IMG/VR virus record: IMGVR_UViG_3300012920_000123
Location: 1 to 34,761 of that record
Strand: one strand, 5' to 3'
DNA from: a virus
DNA: 34,761 nt
Shown: positions 22,024-30,896 of the stretch, piece by piece
Layout: every line of letters begins with the position of its first letter
How positions within the stretch are numbered: the first letter of the stretch is position 1
Notes under the pieces: generated by a model
Seen by the model: only the letters and a program-made list of their open reading frames with translations
Told to the model about the DNA's origin: nothing
The model's database searches: none
Translations under genes and position numbers: made by a program

Positions 22024-22807
22024 CTTCGCTCTTCTCGTCGTTTTTAGAATGCTTTGCTTCTATTGCCCCTTTTTGAACACTATCAGCAAAACCTTTTGCC
22101 TGCTCATACTGAGCCCTGTTAGTACAAGGACCAATTTTGGAAACAGACCAACCAAACCAAGTTCCCTTGTCATTTGATTGCTGCACTGTCTTTAGGTTGT
22201 AGACATGAGAAAACATAGGTGGCGTAAACAACCCATTTTTTCCCTGTAACTTTAGTCCATTCATCATGGAGTTCCAGTTTCTACTAGCCTTAAGCTGTGT
22301 AGATTTCATTGTAATAAGTGCAGTTTCAGCTGCATCTTTCTTACATATAACAACAAAATACGATGCAGTATTCTCAAGATAGTTTCCATTCTTGAGTCTA
22401 TCTTTACCCATCGTATCTCTCGTGGTGTCGTTTATGATACTACTTGTTGCATCATGTACTGCAACAGGTGCACCTGATCCTTCACCTCGATCTTGCCATT
22501 CAATGTATTCTCTTTTGTAATAACAAGGAATTACATTGATGCCTTCTACCCCATCGTAAAGTTCATGAGTCACAGTATTGTAAATCATACCAGGTTTGGC
22601 ACCCTTTACATACTTAGCATCACGTTCATTTACTTGTGGAGATAGTTGCCCTAAGATTCTTATAAATGGCAATGCAAGGTCTTGCTGTGCCATGTTTGCG
22701 AATCCTTGTAGGGCGTCTTGTTCAAAGAGATCTAAACTTGGTAGATTCTCTTTCATCTTAGCCACGTTTCCCGCTTCTTTCGCCGCGCTTCTCGCTTCTT
22801 GTGTCAT
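22010..22807 (-). CDS. Putative single-stranded DNA-binding protein (265 aa)
   Basis: Contains DLALPFIRILGQLSPQVNERD, GMIYNTVTHELYDGVEGINVIPCYYKREYIEW and ASYFVVICK, a pattern I recall from marine phages next to primase and PolA. The C-terminus is acidic and ends in Tyr (DEKSEDTPY), like the tails of T7 gp2.5 and other phage ssDNA-binding proteins. AGGAGG precedes the ATG. The function is inferred from position and tail; no OB-fold motif can be shown by eye. Confidence 0.6.
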   Translation of the reverse strand: MTQEARSAAKEAGNVAKMKENLPSLDLFEQDALQGFANMAQQDLALPFIRILGQLSPQVNERDAKYVKGAKPGMIYNTVTHELYDGVEGINVIPCYYKREYIEWQDRGEGSGAPVAVHDATSSIINDTTRDTMGKDRLKNGNYLENTASYFVVICKKDAAETALITMKSTQLKASRNWNSMMNGLKLQGKNGLFTPPMFSHVYNLKTVQQSNDKGTWFGWSVSKIGPCTNRAQYEQAKGFADSVQKGAIEAKHSKNDEKSEDTPY

Positions 22808-22815
22808 TTGTCCTC

Positions 22816-23367
22816 CTATTTCTGACTTATTTTAGTTTCGTCTTTCACAAACGTGTGAAAAACATCAGAGGGCATATCGAGGCCAGCCTCAATACGCTCC
22901 CTGAATAGAGCCTTCAACGTCATGGGTTCTACCTTTTGTTTTTGGGTAGGCTCATAACCATTGTTGGCTGCAAGGTCCATCAATTGATTCGCCTTGTTAT
23001 CTTCTCCACGACCGAAAGTTACAGCAACCTCATTTTTAATGATGTCACCTAACCCATTGTCCCGAAGCCATTTATATGCTGCGATCTTCTTTTCTTCTGA
23101 TTTAGGTATAGTACAGCTGTACTTTTTATTTACCTCAATCAAAGATCCGTCAGCAAGTTTCAAAGACTGTAACCCTTGTTCTGCAAGAATGTTGGGTATA
23201 GTCTCAGAACTAATTTTGTCATACTTCGCTTTCAGAAGTTTAATTTGTTCTTCAGATGAAGCTATTTGTGTTTGCAATTTTTGTAGCTCATCTGTGTGAA
23301 TTGATAACGAATTTAAATCCGTTTTTTCTACCAATTCTTGTTTGTCTTTTTCAAAGTCAATACTCAT
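22816..23367 (-). CDS. Coiled-coil replication-block protein (183 aa)
   Basis: A coiled-coil (about 24-60: ELQKLQTQIASSEEQIKLL...) is followed by LKLADGSLIEVNKKYSCTIP, AAYKWLRDNGLGDIIKNEVAVTFGRGED and VEPMTLKALFRERIE. This order is common in phage proteins near ssDNA-binding genes, as I recall, with no known function. AAAGGATAAC precedes the ATG. It is 8 bases from the next gene, so they are co-transcribed. Confidence 0.75.
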   Translation of the reverse strand: MSIDFEKDKQELVEKTDLNSLSIHTDELQKLQTQIASSEEQIKLLKAKYDKISSETIPNILAEQGLQSLKLADGSLIEVNKKYSCTIPKSEEKKIAAYKWLRDNGLGDIIKNEVAVTFGRGEDNKANQLMDLAANNGYEPTQKQKVEPMTLKALFRERIEAGLDMPSDVFHTFVKDETKISQK

Positions 23368-23371
23368 TGAG

Positions 23372-23779
23372 TTATCCTTTCTGATAGAGATCGAAATTTA
23401 TTGGATAATATTTAGCCTCTCGTCGATCCCATTTCAAAAGGTTAAACTTTCCGTTTGTTTTATCGCAAACGATTGCGCAAGAGATACCAATAATAGCTGG
23501 ATCTCCAGTTAACAATACATAATCTTGTTCTCTAAAATCTCGTAAATTTTTTTGCATTTTAAATACAAAAGGATGTGATGAAAATATTATTTGTGAATCT
23601 GGTCCATAGTTTGGTAAACATATTACCAGGTATCCAAAATCTGATGCACCTAAAATATTTATATTTGCAGGTGGGTGTTGTAAAACATAGACAAATTTTT
23701 CATTAGGATTGTTTTTATGAAAGTCTAAAAACTCTGCTAATGACTTTGGTTTATATAATTCAAATATTTTATTCTTCAT
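23372..23779 (-). CDS. Conserved phage protein (135 aa), unknown function
   Basis: MKNKIFELYKPKSLAEFLDF... continues YVLQHPPANINILGASDFGYLVICLPNYG, HPFVFKMQKNLRDFREQDYVLLTGDPAIIG and KFNLLKWDRREAKYYPI. A compact alpha/beta domain without catalytic motif. It is the first gene of the leftward replication operon, directly after the promoter at 23828-23800. I recall close relatives in uncultivated marine phages only. Confidence 0.75.
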   Translation of the reverse strand: MKNKIFELYKPKSLAEFLDFHKNNPNEKFVYVLQHPPANINILGASDFGYLVICLPNYGPDSQIIFSSHPFVFKMQKNLRDFREQDYVLLTGDPAIIGISCAIVCDKTNGKFNLLKWDRREAKYYPINFDLYQKG

Positions 23780-23791
23780 TCTATAATTCTC

Positions 23792-23821
23792 TTGACAAAG
23801 ATATAATGATTACCATATGAT
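23792..23821 (+). promoter_or_regulatory. Rightward promoter for SNF2-like helicase
   Basis: Perfect TTGACA (23792-23797), 18-base spacer, TATGAT (23816-23821; 5/6). It reads into the gene at 23848 and overlaps the opposite promoter. Confidence 0.6.
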
Positions 23822-23828
23822 CTGTCAA
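23800..23828 (-). promoter_or_regulatory. Leftward promoter for the replication operon
   Basis: Minus strand: perfect TTGACA (23828-23823), 17-base spacer, TATATC (23805-23800). The whole element is the inverted repeat CTTGACA...TGTCAAG (23791-23829), so both polymerases must use the same DNA. Confidence 0.6.
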
Positions 23829-23847
23829 GCAGAAAGAATAAAAAATT

Positions 23848-25278
23848 ATGAATTATAAATTTAAAACGCAGCCATATGCTCATCAGTTAAAAGCATTAAA
23901 AGAATCTTGGGATAAAGAAGAGTATGCTTATTTTATGGAAATGGGTACAGGTAAATCTAAAGTATTAGTTGATAATATGGCTATGCTTTATGATAAAGGT
24001 AAAATAAATGCGGCGTTAATTATAGCACCAAAAGGTGTATATAGAAACTGGTATTCTCAAGAAATTCCTACACATTTACCTAGTCATGTAGAACATAAAA
24101 CGGTATTATGGACTGCTTCTACATCCAAAACAAAGGATAAAGAGTATCAGGAATTATTTAATATTGACTTTAACCTTCACATCCTTGTAATGAATGTCGA
24201 GGCTTTTTCGACAAAGAAAGGCCTTCAATTTGCCACAAAGTTTATTGAAGCCCACAAAACTTTAATGGCTATTGATGAGTCTACTACTATCAAAAATCCA
24301 ACTGCTAAAAGAACTAAAGCTATAACTATCTTAGGACCAAAAGCAAAATACAGAAGGATCCTCACAGGATCACCAGTAACCAAATCACCTCTTGATTTGT
24401 ATAGTCAATGTAATTTTTTAAACACTTATCTATTAGGCTTTCAAAGCTATTATGCTTTTCGGTCTAGGTATGCACACATGGTGAGTAGAAACTTTGGTGG
24501 TAGACAGGTTCAAATAGTTTCTAGTTATAAAAGACTCGATGAGTTATCTGACAGCTTAAAACGATTTTCATATAGAGTATTGAAAAAAGATTGTCTTGAT
24601 CTACCAGAAAAAACTTACATAGAAAGACAAGTTGAGTTAACAGAAGAACAACAAAAACATTATGCTTCTATGAAACAATTAGCTTTAGCTGCTATCAAAG
24701 GTAAAACAGTTACGGCTCCTCATGTATTAACTCAATTAATGAGATTACATCAGATAACATGTGGACATATGAAGCTAGATGATAACACGGTTGTGGATAT
24801 TAAGAATAATAGAATGTCCGAGCTCCTCGATACTCTTGATGAGACTAGTGGTAAGGTGATAATATGGGCTAATTACATATATGATATTGAAAAGATTGTT
24901 AAAGAGTTAATTAAAAAATATGGTGATGAATCAGTTGTTGATTATTATGGTGCTATTAACTCTGAAACAAGACAAAAAAATATAGAAGATTTTCAAAATA
25001 ATCCTAATTGTAGATTTTTTGTAGGTAATCCACAAACTGGTGGTTATGGTATTACGTTAACTGCTGCTAACACAGTCATTTATTATTCTAATGGATACGA
25101 CTTAGAAAAAAGATTACAATCGGAAGATAGAGCACATAGAATAGGTCAAAAAAATATAGTGACATATATAGATTTTATAGCACCAAAGACAGTAGATGAA
25201 AAGATTAGAAAAGCTTTGCGTAAAAAAATAAACATAGCATCTGAAATATTAGGGGAAGAGATAGAAGAATGGATTTAA
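23848..25278 (+). CDS. SNF2-family (superfamily 2) helicase/translocase (476 aa)
   Basis: ATP-driven DNA translocase. Q motif-like PYAHQLKAL (9-17), Walker A EMGTGKS (31-37), Walker B AIDES (141-145), motif III TGSP (173-176), motif V NPQTGGYGITLT (394-405) and motif VI QSEDRAHRIGQ (424-434). The SEDRAHRIGQ form is specific for SNF2-like proteins. No nuclease or methylase domain is fused. It is the only large rightward gene; in phages such proteins may act in replication fork repair or against host defence, which is inference. Confidence 0.93.
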   Translation: MNYKFKTQPYAHQLKALKESWDKEEYAYFMEMGTGKSKVLVDNMAMLYDKGKINAALIIAPKGVYRNWYSQEIPTHLPSHVEHKTVLWTASTSKTKDKEYQELFNIDFNLHILVMNVEAFSTKKGLQFATKFIEAHKTLMAIDESTTIKNPTAKRTKAITILGPKAKYRRILTGSPVTKSPLDLYSQCNFLNTYLLGFQSYYAFRSRYAHMVSRNFGGRQVQIVSSYKRLDELSDSLKRFSYRVLKKDCLDLPEKTYIERQVELTEEQQKHYASMKQLALAAIKGKTVTAPHVLTQLMRLHQITCGHMKLDDNTVVDIKNNRMSELLDTLDETSGKVIIWANYIYDIEKIVKELIKKYGDESVVDYYGAINSETRQKNIEDFQNNPNCRFFVGNPQTGGYGITLTAANTVIYYSNGYDLEKRLQSEDRAHRIGQKNIVTYIDFIAPKTVDEKIRKALRKKINIASEILGEEIEEWI

Positions 25279-25478
25279 TATTATTAAGTGATGGTGTATA
25301 TCATCTTGTTAAGGTGACAAAAGAAATGACTCAAGGAATAGAATTATTAAACGAAGTAGATTGTTTTGATCTATGCGATATATTAAGACTGTATTTAACT
25401 ACCTATCATGAACCACCTTTCAATGCACATGTAATGAATGATGGCAGTGGTCACTTATATGGCTGCATATGTAGGTAA
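25269..25478 (+). CDS. Small acidic helicase partner (69 aa)
   Basis: MDLILLSDGVYHLVKVTKE... overlaps the helicase end by 10 bases with a GGGGAAGAG-like site inside that gene. It has four Cys, two in the terminal YGCICR. Coupled expression suggests a partner of the helicase; no family was recognised. Confidence 0.6.
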   Translation: MDLILLSDGVYHLVKVTKEMTQGIELLNEVDCFDLCDILRLYLTTYHEPPFNAHVMNDGSGHLYGCICR

Positions 25479-25491
25479 TGTTTTACAGAAC

Positions 25492-25571
25492 GGGACAGGA
25501 GTAACCTTGTAGGTGAGTAGTGGCATCTTGATCTAAACAGTCTCAGTTGGTTCGGCTCACTCCTAGATCCC
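25492..25571. other. Structured non-coding segment between convergent genes
   Basis: GGGA and AGGAGT (25492-25502) can pair with ACTCCT and TCCC (25559-25571), enclosing about 56 bases with further pairing options (GTGAG/CTCAC). It lies between genes that end toward each other, so it may form a bidirectional transcript end or a small RNA. No clear U-run is present. Confidence 0.35.
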
Positions 25572-25606
25572 AGAGTTATCATAAGCCGCAAACAAACCAA
25601 CAACCA

Positions 25607-26083
25607 CTACACTAAATCTTTTGCTTTTCCAATGATTGGTTTATATTTTGTTTTACCTTCTGATCTATAAGCATGTAAGAATGATGCTCTAGGTTGATCA
25701 GCAATCCAGCTACAATGTATCCACCCACTGTTAGGTTCACCTGGAGTGTAGAACTCAAGGATGAGCTGGTCATATGGAAGCTCCCTATGTATCCAGTCAG
25801 CTAACTCAGCGTTATCCACTCCTGGACATTCAAAATCTGCGGCCTCAGCTTTTGCATGCTGCGAATTAACTGAGCTGCCGATGGCAGCACATAATTCTGG
25901 ACTACGAAAGCCGCTGGTCACTTTTACCCTGCCAAAATGATCTCGAACGGGTTGAAGAATATTTTCACAAAGTAATTTTAATTTTTCTATTTGATCAGCG
26001 TTTGGGTTATTATCAATACCCTTTCTGATAGCGGTGTCTGATTTAGTTAATTCTAATAAAGAAAAATTTCGTGTAAGATTCAT
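25607..26083 (-). CDS. Endolysin, M15-type peptidase (158 aa)
   Basis: Peptidoglycan-cutting zinc peptidase. TSGFRSPELCAAIGSS then SQHAKAEAADFE (H76, D83) and WIHCSW (H123) are the SxHxxxxAxD...H metal ligands of the M15 (Peptidase_M15A) family. No signal peptide, so it needs a holin; the 72-aa membrane gene directly upstream is the likely partner. Its ATG overlaps the holin gene stop. Confidence 0.92.
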   Translation of the reverse strand: MNLTRNFSLLELTKSDTAIRKGIDNNPNADQIEKLKLLCENILQPVRDHFGRVKVTSGFRSPELCAAIGSSVNSQHAKAEAADFECPGVDNAELADWIHRELPYDQLILEFYTPGEPNSGWIHCSWIADQPRASFLHAYRSEGKTKYKPIIGKAKDLV

Positions 26084-26301
26084 TATTTAAATAATATACC
26101 TAGTGCGAAGAGTACAGCAGATCCCGCTGCTGCTAAGAGAACCCAATAGACTTTATCTATTTTACCACCCAACTTCTCGACATCTTCATGTAGGTGCTTG
26201 AGATGATTATTTTTTATTTGCGATATGTCTTTTCGTACGCCTGTTATATAACCGTACAGGGCTACAATATGTTCTCTTGTCGTTTTAGGATCAATAGCCA
26301 T
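26083..26301 (-). CDS. Holin-like membrane protein (72 aa)
   Basis: A polar helix (about 1-45, including a coiled-coil HLHEDVEKLGGKIDKV) is followed by one C-terminal transmembrane segment (about 51-71, WVLLAAAGSAVLFALGILF). This resembles XhlA-like small lysis proteins. It is directly upstream of the endolysin, coupled at both ends (TAATG). A holin or endolysin-release role is inferred from context. Confidence 0.7.
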   Translation of the reverse strand: MAIDPKTTREHIVALYGYITGVRKDISQIKNNHLKHLHEDVEKLGGKIDKVYWVLLAAAGSAVLFALGILFK

Positions 26302-29300
26302 TATGTTCTCTGTCTTTGTCTAATAAGTTGTTCACTTGGTGATAATAAAGCTTGCTCTATCTGTGTCAAGCCAGTAATTGGACTTATTTGTGCCACTTTT
26401 CTATTACTAATCACAGGTTTAGGAGTCTCTGGTAGTGGCGGTGTTTTTATATTTGATGCAGGTAAACTAGCTACCTGTTTTGTTTTTTCTTCTGAAGGTA
26501 AGAAACTTTGTTTATCATCTTTTTCTTGAAATCTACTTCTATGAAATTCTTTTATTTCTTCATCTGATAAACCAAGAGGAGTTCCATTCCATTTTGCTCT
26601 AATTTCATTCATAGCTTTTAACGGTAAGATGTCCTCAAACTTTATATCAGGATATATTTGTTTTAGTTTTCTAAATTCTTTTCTATATGTTGCAGTGATG
26701 TCTGTATAGTTTGGCAAGTTACTTGGTCTATATAAACCACCATATAAATATCTTAATGTATCTCTTCCAAAGTTCTGTCTATCTTTAAACTTTAAAAATA
26801 TTTCTTTTGTTGAAAACATTTTATCTGCAACTTTTAAAAAGTCTGCTACTCTAGACATTTCTCTGTATCTATTTTCTTGTAGTTGTTCAAATAACTTTAA
26901 TATTCTATATGGATCTTGTATTAATTTATTACTATCTACAGCATCTCTTGTAAACTGTGAGTCTGCATTTCTAATTCTTTTACTAAAATCAGATACAATA
27001 AAATCAAATGCTATATTAGGATCCTCTTCTCTAATACCTATACCTAAAAATAATTTTAATATTTCATTTGTTGTATTATATTTTTGTCCTGCTTTTGATA
27101 CTTGACCATCATAGGCCTGTAACACTCTACCTGCGTTTTTAAATGTGGTTGGGTTTATTGTTTGAATTAAATGATTAAATATTTTAGCCATTACTACACC
27201 AGGTTCTTCATTCACAGCGTCAAATATTATTTTACCCTCTTTTGTTTTACCGCCTCTTACTGGTGAAACATCTAATATAGCTTCTGTCAATATGGATTCA
27301 TTAATAAATGGTTCAAATAATTTTGTTATACTACCTGATTTTTTTTCATCAAAATCATAGATAGTAGCTTTAAAAAATCTTTCAAAAAAACCAGCATCTG
27401 TTTTGTTAGGACTCATTATCTGTTCGCTAGCAACTCTAAAAGCATCTGTGACTGATGCAAATGGTTGTTCTTTACTCCAATCAATTGTTTTAAATTTTTT
27501 AGTTATTGGATCTATATTTGTTACAGGTATTAACTGGTCATTTTTTGCATACCATGGTGAAAAAAATCTTTGATAACCTTTTATAAATTCTTCGTCTAAT
27601 CCAGTAAGTTGACTAGATACACCTTGTAAAGTTTTATCGAATCCATATAAAACAGTACCAAAACCTAAAAATCTTCTAGCACCCATCTGTCTTAAATAAG
27701 GATTACTAGAAGCCATCTCTCTGGTTGAATAGTTTAATATATTGTATATGTTTCTAATAATTTCCGATTGAAAGGCAACGAAGTTACCAAGTGGTAATCT
27801 TCTCCAGTTTTGAACTATCTTAGGAACCATAGAATAGTTTGGATATACATCTCTAATATATCTAGCTGCTATTTCTCTCATAGCTTCACCATATGTTTTT
27901 ACTGTGCCATCTAAATTATTTGGACTCCAAGGTTTATTAAATACTTCTTTGTATTGTCTTTCAGCTAATTCTTGCCAAGTTATTTTACTAGTTCTACTTG
28001 GATCTACTCCTTTATATCCTAATCTAATCGCATCTTTTACAGTCAGACCAGCCACAGGTATTGCAGGCACTAATTGTGATTTAGTAAACTCATAGCCATA
28101 CGCTTTCCATAAGTTATCAGCTGCTTGATAGAATTCTGTTGCTTTTCTAAATACAGGATTTTTTAATAAAAAATTAAATAATTGATCTGATGTTGCAAAT
28201 CTACCTTTTACAATATCTTTCATAAGAGCCTCTACCTCACCTGCAACTACAGAATTATCAAATACACCATACTTTAAATATTCTTCTAGTTTTTTTCTCA
28301 TAACATTAGGATTGACTCCGCCCTTACCTGTTACATCTTGAAATGCTATTTTAAGAGCATCTATTACACTAGCTTGTTTTCCTAAGTGACCATTAATAAA
28401 TGAAAAGAATGCTGCAGTCTCAACGTTACGCATTTGAGTCATTAATGATAATACCGTTTTTGTTAACTGAGATGTTGTTTTTGCAGCTAGATACGATTTA
28501 TACAAAGGTATTCTTAATAAGTGATCAGTTATTAAAGTATCTCCAACTATACCTTCAGCCATTTCTTTTGTTGTGTAATAAGGAACTTTATTACCAGCTG
28601 CGTTTCTATATGTATAAATATCGGTCATGTCTATATTTAATGGATTCTTTTTTATTCTTATAGGAACTAAAGTTGTTGCTGAATCACCAGGAAACATTTT
28701 ATTAAATTCTTTTTGACCTCTGAATATGTAACCATTTTTTAATCCTTCAGCGACTAATTTTCTATGCACCTGTAGGTGTGCAAGTAAGTCAGCTTGTTGT
28801 GTTACAGTATCTATAATTATACTTCTAGGGTCATTTACTTTACCTAATAGATCTTGAATTACTTTTGGTATTGGTTGTTTTTGTATAAGGTTAGATATAG
28901 GTGTTGTTATACCAGCAATGGCTTCCATTCTAGCTGCTGGACTAGAACCCTCTTGTCCTATCTGTAATATCTCATCTACTTTTTGTCTTGCTTCTTTTAA
29001 TAATTGTTTTTCTAATGCTTGACCAGATCCTATTACTACGTCTTTGTATACAGGATCAGTTTTTTTAATACCATCGACAAAAAATTTTACGGCTGCTTCA
29101 ACATTCTTTCGATCTGGTTTGTAAGATCCTCTAAATATTTCATATGAGTTTCTTAAATATTTACCCATATTTTCTATAAATTCTGATTTTATTTTTTCAT
29201 CATCTATATATGGTTTTAATTTTTCTGTTAACTCATCAATACCTTTTCTAATTTCTTTTGCATCATTTCTTAAAACTTTGGGTAATGCATCTATATCTAC

Positions 29301-30890
29301 TTGTCCTCTTAGATATGTAAGCGTATCATCAAGATATTGTCTAGCAGCAACATTAGTTCCTGTAGTAAATACTCTATCTTTAAAGTTTACATTTGCTAAA
29401 TTATATATTTTTTTTTCTAAACTTTTTAATGATAAATCTACTTTTTTAACTTCTGATCTAACTAAATTTTCTGCATCATCTAATATGTCTTTTGCTTGTG
29501 GTGTTAATTTACCTCTTGATCTTATAGGTGTTAGTATCTGTTTATCAATAGTTCCTAAAATTCTTTCCTTTAATGGTCCTGCTGTTGTAGAATAAAAACC
29601 CCATTCTTTCATAGGTGGTATACCCATCTTCTCACCAAGTTTAGTTTTACCTCTGCCTGCAGCTCTTAATAATGGTGGTATAAAAGATCTTTCACTAACT
29701 AATATTTTACTTGCTGGATTTAAAACTTTTTCTCCAATAAATCTAAATGAGGGTGCAACTACATTTTTAGTTGTACCTTTTATTACAGGTGCTAAAACAT
29801 ATTTACCACCAACTGTTAAACCACCAACTAACGCAACACCATCTGTTCCATATTTTAATTTGTTCATTAGAGTTGCAGCTGCTTTTTCTCTACCACTCAT
29901 ACCAGTTGTATCTTTTAATTTAAGCTTATCTGAACCAATACCTAATGGTTGAACATCACCTAATATTGTAAAATCCTTATCATCTGCACCTGTTACAAAT
30001 TCACCAACACCATATGCAACACCAGCACCCACACCCCAATAACCTAGTTTTTGTGCAACACTAGAAGTCTCAACAACTCTTCCTACTTTGTCATATACAG
30101 GCTTACCAAACTTATCTAACTTAGGTTTTTTCTTTGAAAGTTTTTCTACTACTCTTCTGGTATAATTAGGTGCAACTTTACCAGCTAGTTTACCAAAATA
30201 TTTTAATATCTTTTTTCCTGCAAAAATAGATATACCAAATTGTGTTAGATCCTCTGCTAATTGTTGTATACCCTCTGGTTTCTTCTCTGTGCTATTCCAA
30301 TTATTTTCTATATAATCAAGTATGTCTGTGTTTAAACCTGCATCAACCATAGCACCAGCGGTTCGCGTTGCATTGTACAAACTTTCTTCAATAGCTGTAC
30401 CTACACCTCGTATAACTTTTGTAGAAAATTTACCTTCAAAAGATTGTTTTCTTTTTAAACCAGTTATATCTACTCTTTTATTTATATCATAAGACTTCGG
30501 TCCGTATCTTTGAAACCAAAAAAATCTTTTTTGTGTGGCCTCTGAGGATGAATCTGTTAATTTTGGTAATGAAAATGTTTCATCAGCTTTCTTTGCATTT
30601 TTTTCGCTACCATATTTTTTTAAACCTTCTATGTATGGTACAACTACAGAGATATCATCTCTAAATATATCAAGATATCTCTCTACTTTGTCTTTGTCTT
30701 CTGTGGGTAATGTTTTTACAAAATCTTTTAGATCATCAGTAGGTAAAAGATTTGTATGATCTAGTGCTTTGTTAAAATTTTTTATTGTACTTTTTGTATC
30801 TTCGGTAATTTTATCTGGCTCAACATTTTTGAGCGTATCCTTGACTAGGTTTTGAATATATTCGTTCTGTTTTTTCTTATCTTCATCCAT
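26301..30890 (-). CDS. Giant virion-type protein (1529 aa)
   Basis: The largest gene. Mostly helical and charged. Gly/Val-rich hydrophobic stretches at about 283-299 (KLGYWGVGAGVAYGVGE) and 350-363 may touch membrane. At about 810-835 it has TKTVLSLMTQMRNVETAAFF, reminiscent of a conserved segment in large polyvalent-protein-type phage and plasmid proteins. A Pro/Lys-rich tail follows. Position just before the lysis genes and after three structural proteins fits an internal virion or ejection protein, as gp15/gp16 in T7, but no lytic transglycosylase motif was found. Function uncertain. Confidence 0.7.
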   Translation of the reverse strand: MDEDKKKQNEYIQNLVKDTLKNVEPDKITEDTKSTIKNFNKALDHTNLLPTDDLKDFVKTLPTEDKDKVERYLDIFRDDISVVVPYIEGLKKYGSEKNAKKADETFSLPKLTDSSSEATQKRFFWFQRYGPKSYDINKRVDITGLKRKQSFEGKFSTKVIRGVGTAIEESLYNATRTAGAMVDAGLNTDILDYIENNWNSTEKKPEGIQQLAEDLTQFGISIFAGKKILKYFGKLAGKVAPNYTRRVVEKLSKKKPKLDKFGKPVYDKVGRVVETSSVAQKLGYWGVGAGVAYGVGEFVTGADDKDFTILGDVQPLGIGSDKLKLKDTTGMSGREKAAATLMNKLKYGTDGVALVGGLTVGGKYVLAPVIKGTTKNVVAPSFRFIGEKVLNPASKILVSERSFIPPLLRAAGRGKTKLGEKMGIPPMKEWGFYSTTAGPLKERILGTIDKQILTPIRSRGKLTPQAKDILDDAENLVRSEVKKVDLSLKSLEKKIYNLANVNFKDRVFTTGTNVAARQYLDDTLTYLRGQVDIDALPKVLRNDAKEIRKGIDELTEKLKPYIDDEKIKSEFIENMGKYLRNSYEIFRGSYKPDRKNVEAAVKFFVDGIKKTDPVYKDVVIGSGQALEKQLLKEARQKVDEILQIGQEGSSPAARMEAIAGITTPISNLIQKQPIPKVIQDLLGKVNDPRSIIIDTVTQQADLLAHLQVHRKLVAEGLKNGYIFRGQKEFNKMFPGDSATTLVPIRIKKNPLNIDMTDIYTYRNAAGNKVPYYTTKEMAEGIVGDTLITDHLLRIPLYKSYLAAKTTSQLTKTVLSLMTQMRNVETAAFFSFINGHLGKQASVIDALKIAFQDVTGKGGVNPNVMRKKLEEYLKYGVFDNSVVAGEVEALMKDIVKGRFATSDQLFNFLLKNPVFRKATEFYQAADNLWKAYGYEFTKSQLVPAIPVAGLTVKDAIRLGYKGVDPSRTSKITWQELAERQYKEVFNKPWSPNNLDGTVKTYGEAMREIAARYIRDVYPNYSMVPKIVQNWRRLPLGNFVAFQSEIIRNIYNILNYSTREMASSNPYLRQMGARRFLGFGTVLYGFDKTLQGVSSQLTGLDEEFIKGYQRFFSPWYAKNDQLIPVTNIDPITKKFKTIDWSKEQPFASVTDAFRVASEQIMSPNKTDAGFFERFFKATIYDFDEKKSGSITKLFEPFINESILTEAILDVSPVRGGKTKEGKIIFDAVNEEPGVVMAKIFNHLIQTINPTTFKNAGRVLQAYDGQVSKAGQKYNTTNEILKLFLGIGIREEDPNIAFDFIVSDFSKRIRNADSQFTRDAVDSNKLIQDPYRILKLFEQLQENRYREMSRVADFLKVADKMFSTKEIFLKFKDRQNFGRDTLRYLYGGLYRPSNLPNYTDITATYRKEFRKLKQIYPDIKFEDILPLKAMNEIRAKWNGTPLGLSDEEIKEFHRSRFQEKDDKQSFLPSEEKTKQVASLPASNIKTPPLPETPKPVISNRKVAQISPITGLTQIEQALLSPSEQLIRQRQRT

Positions 30891-30896
30891 GTCATA

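Noticed and set aside
25497-25571. tRNA-like segment containing GGTTCGGCTC
   Set aside because: An acceptor-like 6-bp stem exists, but no consistent D, anticodon and T arms could be drawn.
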